DNA from: Cycas panzhihuaensis
Lineage: Eukaryota; Cycadophyta
Direction of reading: 5' to 3'
Assembly: GCA_023213395.1 (NCBI GenBank)
Contig: CM041465.1
Span: 49,111,741 to 49,175,740, forward strand
Length of the DNA stretch: 64,000 nt
In this document: positions 58,295-64,000 of the stretch, one piece after another
Numbering within the stretch: position 1 is the stretch's first letter
Layout of the letters: every line of letters begins with the position of its first letter
The notes under the pieces: generated by a model
Database searches by the model: none
Seen by the model: only the letters and a program-made list of their open reading frames with translations
Told to the model about the DNA's origin: nothing
Made by a program: the position numbers and the translations under genes

Positions 58295-60540
58295 GTAAAG
58301 ATACATACCTAAACTTACTTGTATTACCATGTAGATGCTATTCTCAGGAGTTAGGAAACACTACCCCCTTGGGAGTAGAACCTCTTTACTCCAAAGCCAA
58401 AAGATGGTGAATGCTGCCAACATAAATGATGTGAGATAAAACCAAATAATCAAATGTGCATGTGTGATGAGGGGCAATAATACCTACCATAGTGATGCCT
58501 TGTTAGTAGATGGTTGAAGGTGCACAAGATATAGGGAAGAAAATGAGTTGTTGGCAGGACCAAAACTTTATCCAATAACCAGACAGACAAAGTAAGCACA
58601 AGTAAGGAAGCTACCAATCCAAGGGGTTACCTTAGTGGTAAGCTAGAAAGAGGGACAAACAACTAAGGGGTTGCCTTGGCAGTAAGCCATAAAAGGGTCA
58701 AGAAGACCCAAAAAAGCGGGCTTTGAATCCTAAAAGCTACTCAAATAGATGAGGGGGATGCCTACGGAGTACTCAAGGAGGAAGGAATCATCAATAAATA
58801 AAAAGAGAAATGGTCATCATAGTTTAGCCTCATCAGTGACCGAGGTTGAAAGGTTGGCAGGGAAGCTCAGTTGAAGCCCAAACTAACTTGAAAATAAGGA
58901 TTAGTGCCTTCACATGATTCTAAAGACTATAAACACTTATAGGATCTAAGGCAGATGCCCTAAGAGTGAAAAGGTCCTATAGGGAAAAAGGGATGTAAAG
59001 TTATGCATCAAAAAGGGAGGAAAACAAGGGCCTTGAGGCTAAAAAAGGGGGATGATCCTAAAGGGAAAAGAGATGATGCTAAAAATAAGAATCCAGTGGC
59101 AAGATCAAAACAGGCAAAGTGCAAAGGGTGAGGGGAGCTTATAAAAGGTGCCTTATATAATTGGGTCAGTAAGGTTCATTTTTATAGTTCCTTATAGAAA
59201 TTTTAGAAAATTTACCTCTAGCCTTTTGTTTCTACCCATATTTGCAAGCTTGCCAAGGGAGATCCAACTATTGGATTAGTAAGTGGAGGGAATTATTGGG
59301 ATCACAATGATAAGATAATCTTGAATAACCCAAGCACTTATAAAAGGCCAAGGATTCCCATGACTACACCCATCGATATGGATAGTTAATGAACCACTAT
59401 TTGAGCTGAGGTTAGGGTGGATAAAAGGGAGTTATAAAAGGTGGGCCCAACATGGGATAATGATGGCTTAGACACATGGCTAAGCTCATGAGTAAGCAAA
59501 ACTTGATCAAAACTAACTCGATGCAGGGGACTTGGTATACAATAGATCACATGACGAGGCTGTGTATGAGTGGAATAGACACAAGTTCTTGGTGAGGGTC
59601 TAGGGCATGCATGCCCATGAGAAATCACCTGAGTAGAGTGAGAAAATAAGGAGAGTGGCTAGTTCAGATCCAATATCTTATGAACCATAGAAGAGTCAAT
59701 AAGAGAGGGAAGGTTATCATTGGTGCTTCCCTAGAGGATCAAGAAATAAGAGTGGCATACTATAAAGGGGGCTTATGGCCCTCAACATCTGACTTAAGAT
59801 CATTCATGACATACAGGTAGTCGTAGCTACCTATATCAATGGGAGTGAACCTAACTAGATTAGGTTCAAGGCAAGATAGAGGCCCATCTTGGCAGGAGTT
59901 GGACCCCTTGAAAAGATTCCCTAAAGAAGAAAGAGCCTCATTAGGATCACTATTTTTGACATCGAAGATAGCCCGATAAGCAGGAGGAGATGTGCGAGAG
60001 GGAGGAAGCTCATGAGTAACAACCTTAATTTCTCTTTCATAGATAAATTTGAGTTGCCCCCATCATGTGGATCAGACGGTCCCCATTTGATCAAGCCATG
60101 ATTGAACTAATAAGAGGTTGTAATCGACATCGATGTCAAGCATAATAATATCTACCTGAATGGCCTTCCCCTTTAAGATGAGTGGAAGGGTAATAATCCC
60201 TAAGGGAGATTTATCACTCCCATCATATCCTTGGCATTTCTAAGAGATGGGCTTAATAGACTTTATGCCTAGTTGCTCTATCATCCACATAGGCATAGCA
60301 TTGATGAAGGAACCGTTATCTATGGCGATTCTCATTAAAGTAAAATCATGAGTGTCAATGGCAATAGTGAATGGGTAATGTTAGTAATGTTCCCATTCAC
60401 TAGGGAATGGGAGGTCTCTATGATCAAATGAGATAGTGGGTGGCCCATGGGAGGTAGTTCCTACAACCTGGATGTGAGAATCTCGTTGGCCAAGAGCCTC
60501 TAAAAGAGGAGGCTTCACCGGCCTCCCTCTAAAGTCATTA
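58295..60540 (-). mobile_element. AT-rich relative of the Tat element (3' part)
   Basis: Sequence at 58300-58362 (ATACATACCTAAACTTACTT ... GGAGTTAGGAAACA) parallels the LTR end of the GC-rich Tat element (GACATACCTGCACTTACCGA ... CGGAAACA). A protease of the same type follows at 59880-60400 on the minus strand. The element is cut at about 60535, where copia G integrase begins. It has lost GC and CpG compared with its relative. Confidence 0.55.
59780..60535 (-). pseudogene. Tat-type aspartic protease and linker (AT-rich copy)
   Basis: The minus strand reads LLEALGQRDSHIQVVGTTSH, MRIAIDNGSFINAMPMWMIE (retropepsin active site, D-S-G now D-N-G), LGIKSIKPIS, GYDGSDKSPLGIITLPLIL, VDYNLLLVQSWLDQMGTV, then FTPIDIGSYDYLYVMNDLK. 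Every block has a counterpart in the GC-rich element (13100-13760). Some stops replace Lys, Gln or Trp. It would have processed Gag-Pol. Confidence 0.78.
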
Positions 60541-61025
60541 GAAATAAACTCCCCCTTAGTATCCAAATGGAGGATTTTCAACTTAGAACCACTTTGCCTC
60601 TTAACCATAGTTCTAAATTCAATAAATCTCAAGAAGGTCTCTGATTTTTTTAAGAAAGTACACCTAAATTTTTCTTATATAATCATTTACCAAATTATAA
60701 AATACCTGGCATTACCAATGGATGGTGTCTTCATTGGTCCATACAATTTAGTATGTATTAGCTCAAGAGGATTTCTAGATCAGTGCTCAGAATCTATAAA
60801 TGAGTCTCTATGCTACTTCCCATAAATACAACCTTTACACAAATCTTTGTTTCCTTTAATGAAAGGAAGTCCTCTTACCATATTATTCTTTCTTAGATTA
60901 TTAAAACTGTCATAATTTAGGTGATCATATCAATGATGCCATAATGCACTCTCATCATCAATCAAATCACTATGTGACTAAATTTAAGGACAAAGGAATA
61001 ACTTGAATATTCTATCTTCTATCAT
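60536..61025 (-). pseudogene. Copia G integrase start, cut off
   Basis: The minus strand reads PLELIHTKLYGPMKTPSIGN, RYFI, FIEFRTMVKRQSGSKLKILH and LDTKGEFISNDF, the integrase core up to the second catalytic region (D.GGE, here DTKGE). At FISNDF|RGRPVKPP the copia sequence stops and Tat-like sequence starts, giving the chimeric frame 60381-60632. That frame is not a fusion gene. Confidence 0.78.
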
Positions 61026-61373
61026 TTAACCTTTGGCAACTAACATGTAATTTCTCACCTTATCTCTAATCTCATATTCATCATTATCAAAGATAACTCT
61101 GTATTTTTGTTCTATCATTTGACTAAAGAATAATATATTCTTCTTCAAACCAAGAACAAATAACACATTATAAATATTTTTATTCTCACTTGAGTCTATT
61201 TGAAGTATCACCGCTCCTTGTCCTTGGACATCCCTCGTATTGTTGTCTCCAAAGGATATTATTTGCTTCTTATTATATTTCTCAACATTAATAAACAAAT
61301 CAACATTATAAGACATGTGAGTAGAACATCTAGAATTTGTGTACTCTACACCATTGTTTGTTTGAGTACTCAT
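61026..61373 (-). pseudogene. Copia G protease and pre-integrase (open fragment)
   Basis: An open stretch of 115 codons. SRCSTHMSYNVDLFINVEKY is the protease active-site region (family form: DSGCS.HM; here the Asp-Ser part reads Asn-Ser-Arg). IISFGDNNTRDVQGQGAVIL, IYNVLFVLGLKKNILFFSQM and VRNYMLVAKG follow, as in copia pol before the integrase zinc finger. It is the best preserved frame of copia G. Confidence 0.8.
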
Positions 61374-61599
61374 ACTAGTATAGAATAAATTCTTATTCCT
61401 TGACCTCTCTACAGTCCTCTATATAGTTGTATTCACTAAATTATTCCTTTTTCCATAATACTCATTTGAATAGTGTCTACAAATTCCATAATTATAGTAG
61501 GTTAGCACAAAACCTTTTCCTCTACCTCTTCCTTGATGTGTAGGAGCTCTGATATTTCCTCTTCTTCTCATAGGGCTTCATCCATGAGATCTTCCTAAA

Positions 61600-62300
61600 T
61601 TTCTAGCATTTCCAGAACTTGAAGCTTGAAATTTTTAAGGATTTGATTTCCTAAATCCCCCCTTAAGCATGCCATCAAGGCAAATACTTACTTTGAATTC
61701 TCATTAGAACTTTTCTTTCTTTCCTCTAATGTAACTAGCATGGTAAGTAGTTGATCAACTGAAAGTATAGACTAGCCTTTGGTGACTTCTATGGTTCTTA
61801 TAATATTCTTAAATATCTTAATTTCCACTGTGCCCTATAGATTTTTCTCTACAAATCTTTTATTTTGAGACTTATTACCTTAGAGTTTGCATTCAATTCA
61901 CTAGGCCTTGAATTCTAGTGAAAAAATCATTGATTGACTTAGAAGCATATATTCTAAGGTTCTTAAAACTCCTTCTAGTTATTTATAATCTTGCTCTTGT
62001 TACACCTTCATAAGTTGTTTTAAAGTATCCTAAGATTTCTTAATTATTATTCCACTTGGAAGATGAGAGTATATTTCTTCCTCTAAATTTGCATAAATAA
62101 ATTCAAGTGTAAGAGCATTCTTCATTTCAAGTTCTACTTTCTATTTTTGTTGATCAATAGTCAATTATGTACCAAGTGAAGATGGAGTTGGAAGAGTGAA
62201 GCTATTTGATGCTATGTCCCAAAAAACTCTACTAGTTAACAAAATTTAAATTTTTGTAGATTACATCAAATAGTTCTTTCCATTGAATTTAGGGCCAACA
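61600..62300 (-). pseudogene. gag: Copia G gag remnant
   Basis: On the minus strand, across stops: SINDFFTRIQGLVN, TVEIKIFKNIIRTIEVTKG, ILSVDQLLTMLVTLEERKKS. These are the middle part of copia gag (V.KIL..L...F......EE.......L....L...L...E.R). The knuckle region near 61480-61510 is not clear. Confidence 0.65.
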
Positions 62301-63042
62301 ACTAGTACTTGATATGAAGCAATTTTACTAATTAAATTAATAACAAAGAGTAGAAAAGTTCCTCTCAAATGCACACAAAATGGGTCACATAGTCACATAG
62401 GTCTATCAACAAGATGATAGCTACCCTATCCTAGATTTTATGAGGTCGAGAAATAGGCAAAAAGATAATCTAAAAGGTGCAAAAGAAAAATTTATCTACT
62501 TACCATGTAGGGACTAGGTATAAGGGCTCAAATTTAGACTAAACTTTTCCTATGAAAATAACACCCAAATATATCAAATCACATACCAAAATAACCATCT
62601 CTAAGTTAAGATTTCAATGGTTCAAATAGCTTGGAAAATAAACTCCTAAAATTCAAGATATCAAAGAAAATGCACAAGTACTCCTTTATGGAAAATGAAA
62701 TTAAAAAAAAAGAGTTTAGGGTTTTAGCCCCTTAATCATTTAGTCGTTGGTCATATGAGGCATGCACATGACTAGTCATTGAGAGTTAGGGAACTAGTGA
62801 ACTTCAAGTAATTATCCAATGTAGTTTAATTTTTTAAAACATTTAGAAAAAAATAATAATCAAAATTGGAAATGATTACTAGGTTTATGTAATGGTCAAT
62901 GGTGAATAATTAGTCTTACATTCAAATAGATGTGTAATGGTTAGACTTCAAGGATAAATCAATAACTAGATTTTATATGGCTATAATACTAGAAGATGAT
63001 TGGATAATAATCAACTTATAGGTATCAATGATAGCAAAAATA

Positions 63043-63059
63043 AATTTGTTTTGATACCA
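63043..63059 (-). other. Copia G primer-binding site
   Basis: The minus strand reads TGGTATCAAAACAAATT directly after the LTR end (TCTCTACA). Confidence 0.8.
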
Positions 63060-63301
63060 TGTAGAGAAATAAATTTGGAAAAAAATAATAATACATAAAT
63101 AAAATAATAAACGGACACCAAAATCATAGCGACACCCTTAAAGTGCCTTGGATTAATACCAGATTAATATTACAATATGTATACCATAATTTGATATGAC
63201 ACATTGAGTGTATATTTATAATACATAACTTTACTATACGTGGAATCCACTGCAAAATACCAATATCATAATAAAATCTATTTGCACAAATATGCATTAC
63301 A
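63060..63301 (-). repeat. Copia G 5' LTR (about 242 bp)
   Basis: Plus strand TGTAGAGAAATAAA ... TATGCATTACA. The LINE poly(T) starts two bases to the right. No partner LTR in the window. Confidence 0.7.
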
Positions 63302-63303
63302 AC

Positions 63304-64000
63304 TTTTTTTTTTTTTTTTTGGTAAGGTAAAATAATATTACAGGGGGTTTTAACTAGGTCCCCAAACCTAGTACATCAAGGCCAAACGGCTTAGAAAGGA
63401 TGACCATGACAGGCCCATGGTCTAGCCCAAATTTAGGTCTTCTCCTCTGATAAATTCACCCATATGTGCATATGCCCTGACCAGTCTCAGTAACTCCTCC
63501 GGGAACTCCTCTTTCTAGACTTTTGTTCTTTTGTTTAACATCGCCCAGTTTGCCAACCAATCTGCTGCCGAATTTCCTTCCCTATAAGTATGCTAAATCT
63601 GAACCTCAGCTCTGGAGCCTAAAACGTCCTGGACATCCCTGAAGATATCTATGTTGTCCCAACCAGGGTCTGCTTCCCCTCTCAGGCATTTTATAACATA
63701 CATTGAATCACCCTCTATTATCACCTTTTGCATATCTTCCTCGTCCAACAGGGTTATCGCCCTCAGCATAGCCCGAACCTCAGCTTTTTGGTTTGATTGA
63801 ACACCCAAATACTCCGCGAAAGCCCATCTCAGATTACCTCCAGGATCCCTGCAGAGTCCACCCCCTCCCGCCTCACCAGGGTTACCCTTAGCAGCTCCAT
63901 CAAAGTTAACTTTTACCCATGGTGCATCTGGAGGTCGCCATTTGACATCTCTTCTCCTCACTTTGACGCCCGCCAGGGGAACTATACCCCAATCTTTAAT
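63304..64000 (-). mobile_element. LINE 3' end with poly(A) (shown as poly-T)
   Basis: A run of 17 T at 63304-63320 is the poly(A) tail of a minus-strand LINE. The coding end at 63422 and about 100 bp of 3' UTR lie behind it. The element continues beyond the window, so no target duplication can be checked. Confidence 0.85.
63422..64000 (-). pseudogene. LINE ORF2 C-terminal RNase H (partial)
   Basis: A reading frame open at the right edge runs VKWRPPDAPWVKVNFDGAAK (catalytic D), NPGEAGGGGLCRD, NQKAEVRAMLRAI (E), VIIEGDSMYVIKCL (D) and NSAADWLANWA (D). All four RNase H acidic residues are present. Two TAG stops occur, one at 63593 in a VQI.HTYREGN context where Gln is expected, one further on; the natural stop is about 63422. 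Plant L1-type LINEs often carry this C-terminal RNase H. Of all pol-type sequences here it is among the least damaged, so the insertion is probably younger than copia G beside it. Confidence 0.85.

Larger units (their letters stand above)
60536..63301 (-). mobile_element. Copia G: Ty1/copia 5' half (LTR to integrase)
   Basis: On the minus strand: 5' LTR (63060-63301), PBS, gag, protease, pre-integrase and integrase start, then an abrupt join to the Tat relative at about 60535. RT, RNase H and 3' LTR are missing from the window. Confidence 0.8.

Noticed and set aside
60381-60632. 83-codon ORF that could be taken for a fusion protein
   Set aside because: It is the accidental in-frame join of copia G integrase and the Tat-like protease region.

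Overview
The window is nuclear DNA of a seed plant and is almost entirely retrotransposons. Evidence: plant Ty1/copia and Ty3/gypsy gag-pol remnants, primer-binding sites complementary to initiator-Met tRNA (TGGTATCAGAGC), a Tat-type gypsy element with very long LTRs, a plant LINE with a C-terminal RNase H, and long (TA)n tracts. I see no complete cellular gene, no tRNA or rRNA gene and no prokaryote-type feature. The species cannot be told from the sequence.

Layout. 1-4.7 kb: AT-rich DNA with one host-exon-like fragment (1400-1723, minus), a lone copia-type LTR (2332-2782) and two small minisatellites. 4.8-25.9 kb: a badly decayed copia element on the plus strand (copia A), split by two later minus-strand insertions. 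These are a GC-rich Tat-type gypsy (8220-19074, about 2.55 kb LTRs) and a gag-only element (TRG1, 19536-25349, identical-length 449 bp LTRs, TSD TCCTA). 26.3-33.4 kb: a decayed gypsy element on the plus strand (gypsy B), split by gag-only element TRG2 (29612-32951, TSD AAGAG). 33.9-43.8 kb: copia C on the plus strand, with both LTRs and all domains recognisable, whose gag is split by gag-only element TRG3 (34552 to about 39503). 43.8-47 kb: unassigned AT-rich DNA. 47.7-49 kb: gypsy D pieces. 49.0-50.0 kb: a roughly 1 kb (CT)n-(TA)n microsatellite. 51.2-54.1 kb: gypsy E (plus). 54.2-60.5 kb: an AT-rich relative of the Tat element (minus), apparently with a 1.2 kb tandem duplication in or near its LTR. 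60.5-63.3 kb: copia G (minus), cut off inside integrase. 63.3-64 kb: 3' end of a LINE (minus), running off the window.

The main biological signal is three short LTR elements, all on the minus strand, each inside an older plus-strand retrotransposon. Each keeps only a small gag-like ORF without a zinc knuckle. That ORF lies at the 3' end, next to the polypurine tract, after a 1.8-4.1 kb leader. They fit non-autonomous terminal-repeat (TR-GAG-like) elements that would depend on the pol of copia relatives. TRG1 also has an LTR that has absorbed a copy of its own primer-binding site. The leaders of TRG1 and TRG3 carry gene-like ORFs on the opposite strand.

Decay in the AT-rich elements is mainly C-to-T or G-to-A: Gln to stop, Trp to stop, and zinc-knuckle Cys to Tyr. 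The GC-rich Tat element differs by being CpG-rich and damaged mainly by small indels. Coordinates of pseudogene domains come from reading conserved motifs by eye and are approximate. LTR and TSD borders were read directly.
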